Notes under the pieces: generated by a model
Database searches by the model: none
Seen by the model: only the letters and a program-made list of their open reading frames with translations
Told to the model about the DNA's origin: nothing
Position numbers and translations under genes: made by a program
Assembly: GCF_014645495.1 (NCBI RefSeq)
Contig: NZ_BMLV01000006.1
Location: 193,298 to 257,297, forward strand
Length of the DNA: 64,000 nt
Reading direction: 5' to 3'
From: Cloacibacterium rupense
GTDB taxonomy: Bacteria > Bacteroidota > Bacteroidia > Flavobacteriales > Weeksellaceae
Shown: piece by piece, positions 9,101 to 16,396 of the stretch
Layout of the letters: each line of letters begins with the position of its first letter
Numbering within the stretch: the first letter of the stretch is position 1

Positions 9101-9688
9101 CATTGCACGAATTTGGTCATCATTTAAAAGATTAATTTTATTCACTTCGTGAGAAGTCCTGAAACCGTCAAAGAAATGAATAAAAGGAATTCTCGCTCTC
9201 AAAGTAGTAGCTTGGGCAATGAGCGCCATATCATGCGCTTCTTGAACACTTGCAGAAGAAAGCATCGCAAAACCTGTAGTTCTGGCCGCCATTACATCTT
9301 GATGGTCACCAAAAATCGACAAAGCTTGCGCTGCCAAAGAACGTGCTGCCACGTGAAAAACTGCACTTGTAAGTTCGCCCGCAATTTTGTACATATTAGG
9401 AAGCATCAACATTAAACCTTGTGAAGCCGTGAAAGTTGTGGTTAATGCACCAGCTTGAAGTGAACCGTGAACAGTACCTGCTGCACCGCCTTCACTTTGC
9501 ATTTCTATAATTTCGGGAACATTTCCCCAGATATTTTTAATTCCTTTAGAAGCCCATTCGTCTGCCAATTCTGCCATTGTGGAAGAAGGAGTGATAGGAT
9601 AAATGGCGCAAACTTCGTTTACTCGGTACGCGATGTAAGCCGCAGCTTCGTTGCCGTCGATGGTTGCTATGATTGGATTTTTATTCAT
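6116..9688 (-). CDS. nifJ: Pyruvate:ferredoxin (flavodoxin) oxidoreductase
   Basis: A 1190-residue single-chain PFOR of normal length. It oxidises pyruvate with CoA to acetyl-CoA and CO2 and reduces ferredoxin or flavodoxin. The domain order is complete: N-terminal pyruvate-binding domain (YPITPSSTMAELADEW, residues 30-45), domain II and a CoA/gamma-like domain, then two [4Fe-4S] clusters of ferredoxin type (CIQCGNCSFVCPHSV and CTGCKLCYEACPV). The C-terminal TPP domain carries the proximal cluster Cys (GACAGCGETPY) and the TPP/Mg motif GDGWAYDIGSGGLDHA with SNTGGQSSKATPT. The upstream gene is an FeS/NAD(P) flavoprotein on the same strand, a likely electron partner. It indicates low-potential, low-oxygen pyruvate metabolism. 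Confidence 0.95.
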   Translation of the reverse strand: MNKNPIIATIDGNEAAAYIAYRVNEVCAIYPITPSSTMAELADEWASKGIKNIWGNVPEIIEMQSEGGAAGTVHGSLQAGALTTTFTASQGLMLMLPNMYKIAGELTSAVFHVAARSLAAQALSIFGDHQDVMAARTTGFAMLSSASVQEAHDMALIAQATTLRARIPFIHFFDGFRTSHEVNKINLLNDDQIRAMIDDELVIAHRNRSLNPDKPFVRGTAQNPDVYFQGRETSNPFYAKIPTILKEEMQKFSEISGRNYAPVTYYGHPEAQNIIVIMGSGLETVIPTSKFLNENGEKTGVLKISLFRPFPSEDFISVLPKSVKKIAVLDRTKEPGSNGEPMYQDVLVCLTEALTNGTLDKMPKIIGGRYGLSSKEFTPAMVKAVYDNLKSENSKNHFTVGIIDDVSFTSIDIDYNFKLDDSGWNQALFFGLGADGTVGANKNSIKIIGENTELSAQGYFVYDSKKSGAKTVSHLRFGHEPIEAPYLISKADFIACHFFKFLENEDMLSFAKDGAKFLLNSPYSKDEVWDQLPHRVQEQLIEKNIRFFVIDANEVAEKTGMRGRINTIMQTCFFELSGVLPEEEAIKQIKKAIEKTYIKKGQAIVDKNFEAVDQTLANLFEVNIPDAVTAEKGEEQTIDENAPDFVKNITYKMMIGKGDELPVSAIPADGTYPNGTTKWEKRNISEKVAHWNADICIQCGNCSFVCPHSVIRSKFYHKDLLTEVPEGFQSAPINARGFPETKFTLQVYEEDCTGCKLCYEACPVIDQENEELRAINILPKNPDLKKQRKVISYFEKLPIHEKNMVNYSTVHGVQFLEPMFEFSGACAGCGETPYIKVLTQLFGDRLMVANATGCSSIFGGNLPTTPWSSNSKGKGPAWSNSLFEDNAEFGLGMRLSADKQLQLAHFYAEKMKPELGEDFINEILNAPQKLESQIIKQRERVEILKNRLQNSENPDAKHLYSLADQLVHRAVWLIGGDGWAYDIGSGGLDHALSTGRNINVLVLDTEVYSNTGGQSSKATPTAASAKFATAGKRVGKKDLAMQAISYGNVYVATVAMGANPQQTLLAMREAEAYDGPSLILAYSHCIAHGIDMEKGLNQQKMAVSSGYWPLIRFNPVLRKNNKNPFILDSIRPTIPFEEYAYNELRYRVLKQTQPQDAEHLMKLAQEIVDLRWKTYEDMASLGAENFQPTF

Positions 9689-9759
9689 AATTGATAAATG
9701 ATGATTGATGAATGATATTTTATTCTAACCTTTTCCAGGTTTTGATAACGTTTGCTTGC

Positions 9760-9846
9760 AGCCCGACTTGAGCGGAAATCCTTTTTTTGGCGCTGGAAAA
9801 AGCGCTGGAAAAAAAAGATTGGGAGCGGAAGGCGGAAAAGCTGCCC
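9760..9846. repeat. Dispersed flavobacterial inverted repeat, copy 1
   Basis: AGCCC-GACTTGAGCGGAAATCCTTT at the left and AAAAAAGATTGGGAGCGG at the right match the ends of 30559-30664. The CCTTTTTTT / AAAAAAAAG parts pair, and the centre holds a variable segment (GGCGCTGGAAAAAGCGCTGG). It fills most of the 184-base gap between the GltD-like gene and nifJ. The two copies are seen directly; the genus-wide family is from general familiarity. Confidence 0.6.
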
Positions 9847-9872
9847 AAATAATTTTAAAAATTTAGATTTCT

Positions 9873-11507
9873 TTAATGTTCTAAAACCATATCTAAAGCG
9901 TGACAAGGACATTGTTCTGCGCAAACGCCACAACCGGTACACAAATCATAATTGATGGTGTAACCTTCTCCTTTTCCATTTTTTGAAATTGCACCTTCTG
10001 GACACGCTCCGTAACAACTATCGCACTCGAAACAATTTCCGCAAGAAAGACAACGTTGTGCTTCATAAACCGCTTCTTCTGTGGTGTAACCTGCTACAAT
10101 TTCGTCAAAAGTTTCTACTGCTTTTTCAATTTCTAAATGTTGCTGAGCTTTCTTTTCGGCATTAGTTTTGAACCATATTTGAAGTTTTTCGATGGTAACC
10201 AATGGATTGTTGGCCGGTTTTTCGTAAGTAGAATTTCTGAGCCAAGCATCAATATTTCTGGCGGCTTTTTTACCATGACCTGTAGCAATCGTTACCGTTC
10301 TTTCACTTGGAACCATATCTCCGCCGGCGAAAATTCCGGGATAACCGGTCATCATTGATGGATTTACCTCAACGGTTGTTCCATCTTCTTTGAAAGTGAT
10401 TCCTTCAATATGTTTTAAGAAATCGGTATCTGCTTCTTGTCCGAGAGCTAGAATTAATGAATCCGCTTCCAAAGTTTCATACTCGCCAGTAGGAACGGCT
10501 TTTCCGTCAACAACTTGCATTTTTTCTACAGTGATAGAAGACGTTTCCATATTTTTAATTGAACTCAACCAATGGATTTTTACGCCTTCACTTAATGCTT
10601 CGTCTGCTTCAAATTCATGAGCAGGCATATGTTCACGGTCTCTTCTGTAGATAATCATGGCTTCATCTGCTCCTAATCTTTTGGCAGTTCTGGCTGCATC
10701 CATAGCGGTATTTCCTCCACCATAAATAGCGACTCTTCTACCGAGAAGTGGCTTATTATCGCTGTTTTCATCAGCATCTTTTAAGAAAGAAACCGCATCT
10801 AGGATTTTACTAGCTTCTTGAGCAGGAATATTTACTTTTTTGGCTAAATGCGCTCCGATGGCTACAAAAACCGCATCGAAACCACCATTTTCTTTTTCTT
10901 TGAGAATGTCTTCTACTTTATAATTAAGAATAATTTTGACACCGAAATTTTCAATTTTTTTGATTTCAGCCTGAAGAATGTTTCTAGGCATTCTGTACGC
11001 AGGAATCCCGAAATTCATCATTCCACCAGCTACAGGTCCTGCTTCGAAAATTGTGACTTCGTGACCTAATTTTCTGAGGTGATATGCTGCGGAAAGTCCA
11101 GATGGGCCCGCCCCAACAATCATAATTTTCTTTCCACTTGAAAAAGTAACTGGCGTGTATTGCCAATCATTTTTTAGTGCTTCGTCACCAAGAAATCTTT
11201 CTACAGCATGAATACTTACAGAAGAATCCAAATCTTTTCTGTTGCAAGAACTTTCGCAAGGATGATAACAAACCCTACCGTGAATTGCAGGCAATGGATT
11301 TTGCTCGGTGAGTTTTCTCCATGCGTCTTCTGTTTTACCATCTTGAGCTAGAGAAAGCCATTCTTGAATGTTTTCGCCAGCTGGACAAGCACTGTTACAA
11401 GGAGGAAAAAAGTGCACGTATTCTGGTCTACTTTTCCTCACAGAGCCAGTTCCCTTGCTATGACCTAAATTGGCCAATTTGGTTAAATCTGTCTTTATAA
11501 AATTCAT
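9873..11507 (-). CDS. GltD-like NAD(P)/FAD oxidoreductase with C-terminal 2[4Fe-4S] domain
   Basis: A 544-residue protein related to the small subunit of glutamate synthase and to NfnB/AegA-type flavoproteins. The N-terminus has the Cys-rich FeS-binding helical domain (PPCNSACPAGENIQEWL and GRVCYHPCESSCNR). The FAD site is IVGAGPSGLSAAYHLRKLGH, and the NAD(P) site is AIYGGGNTAMDAARTAKRLG. The tail is a ferredoxin-like domain (CLSCGNCFECDSCYGACP and CTGCGVCAEQCPCHA). No large glutamate synthase subunit is present. Sitting just upstream of nifJ, it probably exchanges electrons between NAD(P)H and ferredoxin rather than making glutamate; this is inference. The ATG at 11507 is chosen over one 21 bases earlier because family members start with the MNFIKTDLTKLANLGHSKG-type sequence. 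Confidence 0.8.
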   Translation of the reverse strand: MNFIKTDLTKLANLGHSKGTGSVRKSRPEYVHFFPPCNSACPAGENIQEWLSLAQDGKTEDAWRKLTEQNPLPAIHGRVCYHPCESSCNRKDLDSSVSIHAVERFLGDEALKNDWQYTPVTFSSGKKIMIVGAGPSGLSAAYHLRKLGHEVTIFEAGPVAGGMMNFGIPAYRMPRNILQAEIKKIENFGVKIILNYKVEDILKEKENGGFDAVFVAIGAHLAKKVNIPAQEASKILDAVSFLKDADENSDNKPLLGRRVAIYGGGNTAMDAARTAKRLGADEAMIIYRRDREHMPAHEFEADEALSEGVKIHWLSSIKNMETSSITVEKMQVVDGKAVPTGEYETLEADSLILALGQEADTDFLKHIEGITFKEDGTTVEVNPSMMTGYPGIFAGGDMVPSERTVTIATGHGKKAARNIDAWLRNSTYEKPANNPLVTIEKLQIWFKTNAEKKAQQHLEIEKAVETFDEIVAGYTTEEAVYEAQRCLSCGNCFECDSCYGACPEGAISKNGKGEGYTINYDLCTGCGVCAEQCPCHALDMVLEH

Positions 11508-11610
11508 TTCAAAAAAATTTAAAAACAAATTTATTAATTAATGCATAATAAATAAGACTAAAGAATCCTATTTATATCATATTTTATTAATTTTTATTTA
11601 GAATAATACT

Positions 11611-11645
11611 AAAAAAAGCAGTTTGAGTCATCAAACTGCTTTTTA
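11611..11645 (-). terminator. Terminator after the CoA-disulfide reductase-rhodanese gene
   Basis: A 14-bp perfect stem (AAAAAGCAGTTTGA / TCAAACTGCTTTTT) with a 4-base loop and T-tracts on both sides, directly downstream of the stop at 11670. Confidence 0.9.
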
Positions 11646-11669
11646 AATATAATAAAATTAAAACTATGA

Positions 11670-13307
11670 TTAATTTACTTTTGACCAAAGATTATATCCA
11701 CCGTTTAGGTTCACTGCTTTAAAACCATTATTTTTCATAATTCTATTGGCTAAATAACCTCGTAAACCTACTTGGCAATAGATGGCATACACCTTATTTT
11801 TATCAAGATTTTCTAGATTTTCTCGCAAATCATCTACATTGATATTTACCGCCCCTTCAATTGCGCCTCCTGAAAATTCTTTAGAAGTTCTCACGTCTAG
11901 AATTACGGCATTGTTTTCTTTCACAAAATCCCAAAACTCATCATAATTTACCATTTCTAAATCACCTTTCAAGATATTTTCTGCAGCATAACCTGCGATG
12001 TTTACAGGGTCTTTAGCAGAATTATAAGGCGGAGCATAAGTTATCTCTATTTCAGGTAAATCATAAACCGTGAGATTTCCTTTGATGGCCGTTGCGATAA
12101 CATCGATTCTTTTGTCAACTCCTGCTTCACCAACTGCTTGAGCACCGAAGATTTTTCCGTTTTCGTCAAAAATTAGTTTCAACACCATATTTTTTGCTCC
12201 AGGATAATAACCTGCATGGTGTCCTCTGGTTACAATAGCCGTTTTATAAGGAACTCCGAAACGTTTTAAAGTCTTTTCATTCAGTCCTGTAGAAGCTACA
12301 GAAAGTTCAAAAAATTTCAAAATTGATGAACCAAGACTTCCTGTATATTTATATTGATTACCAAGAACCATATTATCTGCTACAATTCTGCCTTGTCTGT
12401 TGGCTGGCCAAGCTAAAGGAATCAATACTTTTTTATTATTGATGTAATGAGCCACTTCTATTGCGTCGCCAACTGCGTAAATATCTGGATTAGAAGTTTG
12501 CATGAATTCATTAACCAAAATCCCACGAGTTTCGCCAATTTCTAAACCTGCTTCTACTGCCAATTTGGTTTCAGGTTTTACACCGATAGCCAAAATTACG
12601 GCATCGGTTTCTAGTGAAGTTCCGTTGTTGAGGAAAACTTCGATGGCTTCGCCTTTATCATTGAATTTTTCTACGCCTACATTTAATAAAAGTTCTAGAT
12701 TTTTTTGTTTAGCTTTTTCGTGAACAAAACTAGCAATATCAAAATCTACTGGTGCCATTACTTGATTCCCTAATTCTACCAATTTTACATTTTTACCTGC
12801 TTCTATCAAGTTTTCAGCTACTTCTAGACCAATGAAACCACCACCTACAACTACAAAATTTTGTGCATTTTTAGTTTTCGCTACAATTTTATCCATATCA
12901 GGAATATTTCTGAGGGTGTAGATTTTTTCAGAATTTATTCCTTCAAAAGGTGGTTTTATAGGTTCTGCACCTGGTGAAAGTAAAAGTTTGTCATAACTTT
13001 CCATATAGATTTCGCCAGTTTTAAGATTCTTAACAGAAACTTTCTTCTCATCTGTATAAATGGACATCACTTCTGTAAAAACCCTTACGTCTAGATTATA
13101 TCTTTCTTTTAATGATTCTGGAGTTTGCAATAAAAGAGCATCTCTCTTATCAATAGTCCCACTAATATGATAAGGCAAACCACAATTGGCAAAACTTACA
13201 TATTGTCCTTTTTCAAAAATAATGACTTCATTTTCTTCAGAAAGTCTTCTTAATCTGGTTGCTGCTGTAGCTCCGCCAGCTACTCCTCCTACAATTAATA
13301 TCTTCAT
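11670..13307 (-). CDS. CoA-disulfide/polysulfide reductase fused to rhodanese (CoADR-Rhd)
   Basis: A 545-residue two-domain enzyme. Residues 1-450 form a pyridine nucleotide-disulfide reductase with FAD motif (VGGVAGGATAATRLRRL), the single active-site Cys C42 in SFANCGLPYHISG that is diagnostic for CoA-disulfide reductases, an NAD(P)H motif (VVVGGGFIGLEVAENL) and a second FAD motif (YAVGDAIEV). Residues ~455-545 are a rhodanese domain with active Cys C511 in YCQVGLRGY. Enzymes of this layout reduce CoA persulfide, polysulfide or CoA disulfide with NAD(P)H and CoA. It shares the TGTAAC-type operator with both SQR genes, so it likely acts in the same sulfane-sulfur pathway. It is a single-gene unit. 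Confidence 0.88.
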   Translation of the reverse strand: MKILIVGGVAGGATAATRLRRLSEENEVIIFEKGQYVSFANCGLPYHISGTIDKRDALLLQTPESLKERYNLDVRVFTEVMSIYTDEKKVSVKNLKTGEIYMESYDKLLLSPGAEPIKPPFEGINSEKIYTLRNIPDMDKIVAKTKNAQNFVVVGGGFIGLEVAENLIEAGKNVKLVELGNQVMAPVDFDIASFVHEKAKQKNLELLLNVGVEKFNDKGEAIEVFLNNGTSLETDAVILAIGVKPETKLAVEAGLEIGETRGILVNEFMQTSNPDIYAVGDAIEVAHYINNKKVLIPLAWPANRQGRIVADNMVLGNQYKYTGSLGSSILKFFELSVASTGLNEKTLKRFGVPYKTAIVTRGHHAGYYPGAKNMVLKLIFDENGKIFGAQAVGEAGVDKRIDVIATAIKGNLTVYDLPEIEITYAPPYNSAKDPVNIAGYAAENILKGDLEMVNYDEFWDFVKENNAVILDVRTSKEFSGGAIEGAVNINVDDLRENLENLDKNKVYAIYCQVGLRGYLANRIMKNNGFKAVNLNGGYNLWSKVN

Positions 13308-13329
13308 TTGGTATCTTTTTTTAATGGGA

Positions 13330-13337
13330 CAAAATTA
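13330..13337 (-). promoter_or_regulatory. Putative -7 box of the CoADR-Rhd gene
   Basis: The minus strand reads TAATTTTG, identical to the box at 1433-1440 and at the same distance from its operator. Confidence 0.55.
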
Positions 13338-13358
13338 CCCTAGTTTATAAAAATACAC

Positions 13359-13374
13359 AGTAACAGATGTTACA
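13359..13374 (-). promoter_or_regulatory. CRP/FNR-type operator of the CoADR-Rhd gene
   Basis: The minus strand reads TGTAAC-ATCT-GTTACT, the same palindrome as before the two SQR genes. Its centre (13366.5) is 36.5 bases from the final G of the TAATTTTG box, exactly as at 1396-1440. Confidence 0.65.
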
Positions 13375-13469
13375 TTATAAAGATGATATATTTCATAAAA
13401 GAGTTGATTGAAATTTTTATCATTGATAATCAACACTTTAATTAAAATTTTAAATTTTTATGGTACTTT

Positions 13470-13504
13470 GTATTGCATAATACTAAATTTATTACATATC
13501 TTTG
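13470..13504 (+). promoter_or_regulatory. Promoter/operator A (PspC gene), duplicated at 13835
   Basis: A perfect inverted repeat GTATT-GCAT-AATAC (13470-13483) is followed 27 bases from its start by TATCTTTG (13497-13504), an exact TAnnTTTG box. A TTG at 13473-13475 lies at -33 spacing inside the palindrome, so a bound protein would cover the promoter. The same arrangement recurs before the PadR gene. Confidence 0.65.
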
Positions 13505-13530
13505 TATAACAAATTTTAAAAATAAACAAT

Positions 13531-13812
13531 ATGAAAACTTATCAAGACAACGGACATCAATATTACACTGGTTGTAGAACGAGATTGTTTCGTGATGCCG
13601 ACAACAGAAGAATAGCTGGAGTATGCGCAGGATTAGGAAGATATTTCGGTTTAGATACCTCCTTAATAAGAGTGGTTTGGTTTTTCCTAGCATTCTTTGG
13701 AATATTTTCTGCTGGAATTTCAACCTTTATGGTCGTTATGGCCTACTTCATCTTATGGTTAATCATTCCAAAAGGTACGATTATCTATCATTCTGAATCT
13801 ACAAAACAATAA
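13531..13812 (+). CDS. Small PspC-domain membrane protein
   Basis: A 93-residue protein that is almost only a PspC domain: LFRDADNRRIAGVCAGLGRYFGLD at residues 24-47, then a hydrophobic segment (VVWFFLAFFGIFSAG) and a second one (FMVVMAYFILWLIIP). PspC proteins are inner-membrane components of envelope stress responses. Its promoter is a near-copy of that of the PadR gene 300 bases downstream, so both units are probably controlled together. Confidence 0.85.
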   Translation: MKTYQDNGHQYYTGCRTRLFRDADNRRIAGVCAGLGRYFGLDTSLIRVVWFFLAFFGIFSAGISTFMVVMAYFILWLIIPKGTIIYHSESTKQ

Positions 13813-13834
13813 AAAAATTTTATTTTACTACTTT

Positions 13835-13869
13835 GTATTGCATAATACTAAAAATTATACATATCTTTG
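13835..13869 (+). promoter_or_regulatory. Promoter/operator B (PadR-PspC operon)
   Basis: The same GTATT-GCAT-AATAC palindrome (13835-13848) and TATCTTTG box (13862-13869) as at 13470-13504, again 27 bases apart. It precedes the padR-like gene, as expected for an autoregulated repressor. The leader after it contains a small hairpin (TTTTTCG-GACG-CGAAAAA, 13891-13908). Confidence 0.65.
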
Positions 13870-13969
13870 TAATATAAAATAAAGAATAGATTTTTCGGAC
13901 GCGAAAAAAATTCTAAAAACTGAAGATTAATTAATCAAACTCTTAACCAAATTTAAAATATTAAGACAA

Positions 13970-14299
13970 ATGAACACCGAAAACACCAAAGCGCAAATGC
14001 GAAAAGGAATTCTAGAGTTCTGTATTTTAAGTCTTATCAACAATAAAGAAATGTACGTTTCTGACTTGATAGATGAACTTAAAAAAGGAAAACTAGATGT
14101 AGTAGAAGGAACACTATATCCTCTGCTTACTCGATTAAAAAACGGAGAATTCTTAGCCTATCGATGGGAAGAATCTACCAGTGGACCACCCAGAAAGTAT
14201 TATCAAATCACCGAAAAAGGTAAAACTTTTCTTTCAGAATTATTAAATACTTGGAATGAACTCACAGAATCCGTAAATCAAATCACCAAAAATTCTTAA
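13970..14299 (+). CDS. PadR-family transcriptional regulator
   Basis: A 109-residue winged-helix protein of PadR type. Residues 10-95 contain the family pattern: MRKGILEFCILSLI, MYVSDLIDELKK, VVEGTLYPLLTRLKNGEFL, and the wing PPRKYYQITEKGKTFL. PadR proteins dimerise and usually repress genes, often for membrane or efflux proteins, in response to small ligands or stress. It is 10 bases upstream of the large PspC gene and surely co-transcribed with it. The palindromes at 13470 and 13835 are the obvious candidate targets. Confidence 0.9.
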   Translation: MNTENTKAQMRKGILEFCILSLINNKEMYVSDLIDELKKGKLDVVEGTLYPLLTRLKNGEFLAYRWEESTSGPPRKYYQITEKGKTFLSELLNTWNELTESVNQITKNS

Positions 14300-14309
14300 A
14301 AACTAAACT

Positions 14310-15983
14310 ATGAACAAGACATTATCAATAGGACTAGCCGGTTTTTCTTTTGTAATAGAAGAACACGCTTATATAAAACTGAGTGACTACCTCAGCGCAC
14401 TACGCAGTTCACTAGACGCTGCCGAAGCAGATGAAGTAATGCACGATATAGAAATTAGAATTGTAGAAATTCTAAGAGAAACCATGGACAAAAGAGAAGT
14501 GGTAAATGATGAAGATGTAGAAAAAGTTATTGCACAAATAGGTAAACCAGAAGTAATAGAAGAACAAGAGCAAGCTTACTACTCTGAAAAAACAGAAAGA
14601 CCAAGAGCTTTCTCTGGTCAGAAACAACTATTCCGTGATCCTGAAGGAAAAATCTTAGGAGGTGTATCTGGCGGATTAGGCCACTACTTCGGGATAGACA
14701 AAGTTTGGGTAAGACTTATTTTCATCATCTTAATCTTTGCAAAAGGTTTTGGATTATTACTCTACCCTATTCTTTGGTTGGTAATTCCGGTAGCTAATTC
14801 TGCAAGTGATTTCTTAAAAATGAAAGGCAAACCTGCCAATTTTGACAATTTAAAAAATGAATCTAACAAAATTGTACAATTTGCCAATGAATCTACACAA
14901 AGAGTTGGGCAACTTTACCAAGAAAACAAACATTATGTAGCAGATGCTGGAAACGGTTTTGCAACGTTCTTAAGAGTAGTTTTCGGTGGAATTTTTGCAC
15001 TGATGGCATTCGGTTTTATCATCGGAACTTTTGCTTTATTCGGTTTGTTTGGCAATCCATCATTTCCAGGCGCAACCATGTTCAATTACTTTTTTGATGA
15101 AGGCGGAATGAGTACTATTCTTATCGTGATTTCAATACTAACGATATTAATTCCTGCCATTATTTTTACATTAATCAGTATCAAACTATTCTCACCAAAA
15201 ACCAGATTGAGAAACTTCGGATACGTAATTGGAGTACTTACACTACTTTGGTTAGGATTGGCTACTTTCTTCGGAGTAAACTTTGCAAAAAATAAAATGA
15301 TTTATCAAGGCAACAAAGAAGAAACGGAAGAAATTGCAATCAATACAACTTCTGATACCATTATCCTTGACCAAAAACAAGTAGCTATCCCTGCTAATTT
15401 TACCGCATATAATGATGATATTTTTTCTGACAAAAAAACAGTTTTTGATGAAGATTATCCAGATGTAAAAATCACCAGAAGAGATGATGTAAAAACCCCA
15501 TATCTCATCATCAAAAAATCTGCAGATGGCTATAACCAACCTCTTAATATGGCGGCACCTGTAGAAGTACAGGGAAACAAAATTTTCTTACCGAATTTCA
15601 TTAGTTATCCATATACACAAAGATTTAGAGATTATAGGATAGACTATGAATTGGTGGTTCCAAATAAAATAGTTGTTCTAGACCCTAAAGATAAAGTAAA
15701 TACGTATGGCGATAATGAAAAAGATAACAATGACGATAATGATAGCGAAGTAAACATAGAAAATGGTAAAATTAATATCAACGGTACTTCTATAGAATAC
15801 AATTCTAATGATGCAGATAGCGTAATTATCAACGGAAAAAAGTATCCAAAATCAACAGCTGACAGCATTATTAAAAGAGACCTGAAAAACCATAATCAAT
15901 TTAATGATATTAAAGACCTTAAAAATCTAGACATATCCATAGACGAAAATGGTTCTAAAATTAAGATTAAAACAAATAAATAG
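14310..15983 (+). CDS. Large PspC-domain membrane protein
   Basis: A 557-residue protein. Residues 1-90 are a cytosolic helical part (LSDYLSALRSSLDAAEADEVMHDIEIRI) typical of flavobacterial PspC proteins. Residues ~105-165 are the PspC domain (LFRDPEGKILGGVSGGLGHYFGID plus a membrane hairpin). Three more hydrophobic segments lie near 222-250, 265-290 and 305-325. The C-terminal ~220 residues are soluble and rich in Asp/Asn/Lys. It likely senses or buffers envelope stress at the inner membrane under control of the adjacent PadR regulator. The two PspC proteins share the domain but little else. Confidence 0.85.
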   Translation: MNKTLSIGLAGFSFVIEEHAYIKLSDYLSALRSSLDAAEADEVMHDIEIRIVEILRETMDKREVVNDEDVEKVIAQIGKPEVIEEQEQAYYSEKTERPRAFSGQKQLFRDPEGKILGGVSGGLGHYFGIDKVWVRLIFIILIFAKGFGLLLYPILWLVIPVANSASDFLKMKGKPANFDNLKNESNKIVQFANESTQRVGQLYQENKHYVADAGNGFATFLRVVFGGIFALMAFGFIIGTFALFGLFGNPSFPGATMFNYFFDEGGMSTILIVISILTILIPAIIFTLISIKLFSPKTRLRNFGYVIGVLTLLWLGLATFFGVNFAKNKMIYQGNKEETEEIAINTTSDTIILDQKQVAIPANFTAYNDDIFSDKKTVFDEDYPDVKITRRDDVKTPYLIIKKSADGYNQPLNMAAPVEVQGNKIFLPNFISYPYTQRFRDYRIDYELVVPNKIVVLDPKDKVNTYGDNEKDNNDDNDSEVNIENGKININGTSIEYNSNDADSVIINGKKYPKSTADSIIKRDLKNHNQFNDIKDLKNLDISIDENGSKIKIKTNK

Positions 15984-16252
15984 TTCTAGTTTAGAATGGC
16001 TGCCGAAGGCAGATGAATTTTCTAAATTCGGTAGCCTTTAATTAGAAAAAGATAGCTAAAAACACAAAACAAATTTTTATTTTTTTAATCAAAAATCTTA
16101 AATGAACTGATTTTATTCTTTTTAACATAATAATTAATAGATAAAATTAATTATAATTTTAGAAAAATTTAACATTTAAGATAACTAGTTTCTGAATTTA
16201 AGTTGATAATTTAGCAACAAAATAAAGAATAATTAAAAACACAATATAAGCC
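15984..16252. other. Gene-free stretch between the PspC operon and the 20-residue ORF
   Basis: Apart from the stem-loop at 15998-16036 this stretch is very AT-rich. I see only near-matches to a promoter box (TAATTTTA around 16150, TAATTTAG around 16211) that could drive the small ORF at 16253. No coding frame of note. Confidence 0.5.
15998..16036 (+). terminator. Possible terminator after the PspC operon
   Basis: GGCTGCCGAA pairs with TTCGGTAGCC (one G-T pair) over a 19-base loop. The T-run after it is short and interrupted, so function is uncertain. Confidence 0.5.
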
Positions 16253-16315
16253 ATGATACAATTAGTAATAGAAATCGTTATCAAAGTAATGGATTTCATA
16301 AGCAATCTTTTTTAA
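16253..16315 (+). CDS. 20-residue amphipathic peptide or leader ORF
   Basis: A short ORF encodes MIQLVIEIVIKVMDFISNLF. Hydrophobic residues alternate with charged or polar ones (Glu7, Lys11, Asp14, Ser17, Asn18) at helical spacing, giving an amphipathic helix. It is followed by a strong terminator (16346-16380) and then by the acyltransferase gene. It may be a membrane-active small protein, a leader peptide of an attenuator, or chance sequence. There is no codon evidence beyond length and composition. It resembles phenol-soluble-modulin-like peptides only in style; I know of no homologue. Confidence 0.45.
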   Translation: MIQLVIEIVIKVMDFISNLF

Positions 16316-16337
16316 AAGAGTATTAAACAATATTAAT

Positions 16338-16345
16338 TATATTTG
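16338..16345 (+). promoter_or_regulatory. Possible internal promoter box of the acyltransferase gene
   Basis: TATATTTG matches TAnnTTTG exactly and abuts the left arm of the 16346-16380 hairpin. A transcript starting about 5 bases later would lack part of the left arm and so escape termination. I see no convincing -33 TTG. Confidence 0.4.
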
Positions 16346-16380
16346 CAAGTAGCCTTTTGTAAGGTTACTTGTTTTTGTTT
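16346..16380 (+). terminator. Intrinsic terminator just upstream of the acyltransferase gene
   Basis: CAAGTAGCCTT pairs with AAGGTTACTTG (one G-T pair) around TTGT and is followed by TTTTTG. It ends 16 bases before the ATG at 16397, the position of an attenuator or of the end of a small upstream transcript. Confidence 0.8.
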
Positions 16381-16396
16381 ATAAATCAGAAAAAAT

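Noticed and set aside
9149-9415. Open plus-strand frames opposite nifJ and other long minus-strand genes
   Set aside because: They have no family pattern, no promoter box and odd composition; they are shadows of the well-supported minus-strand genes.
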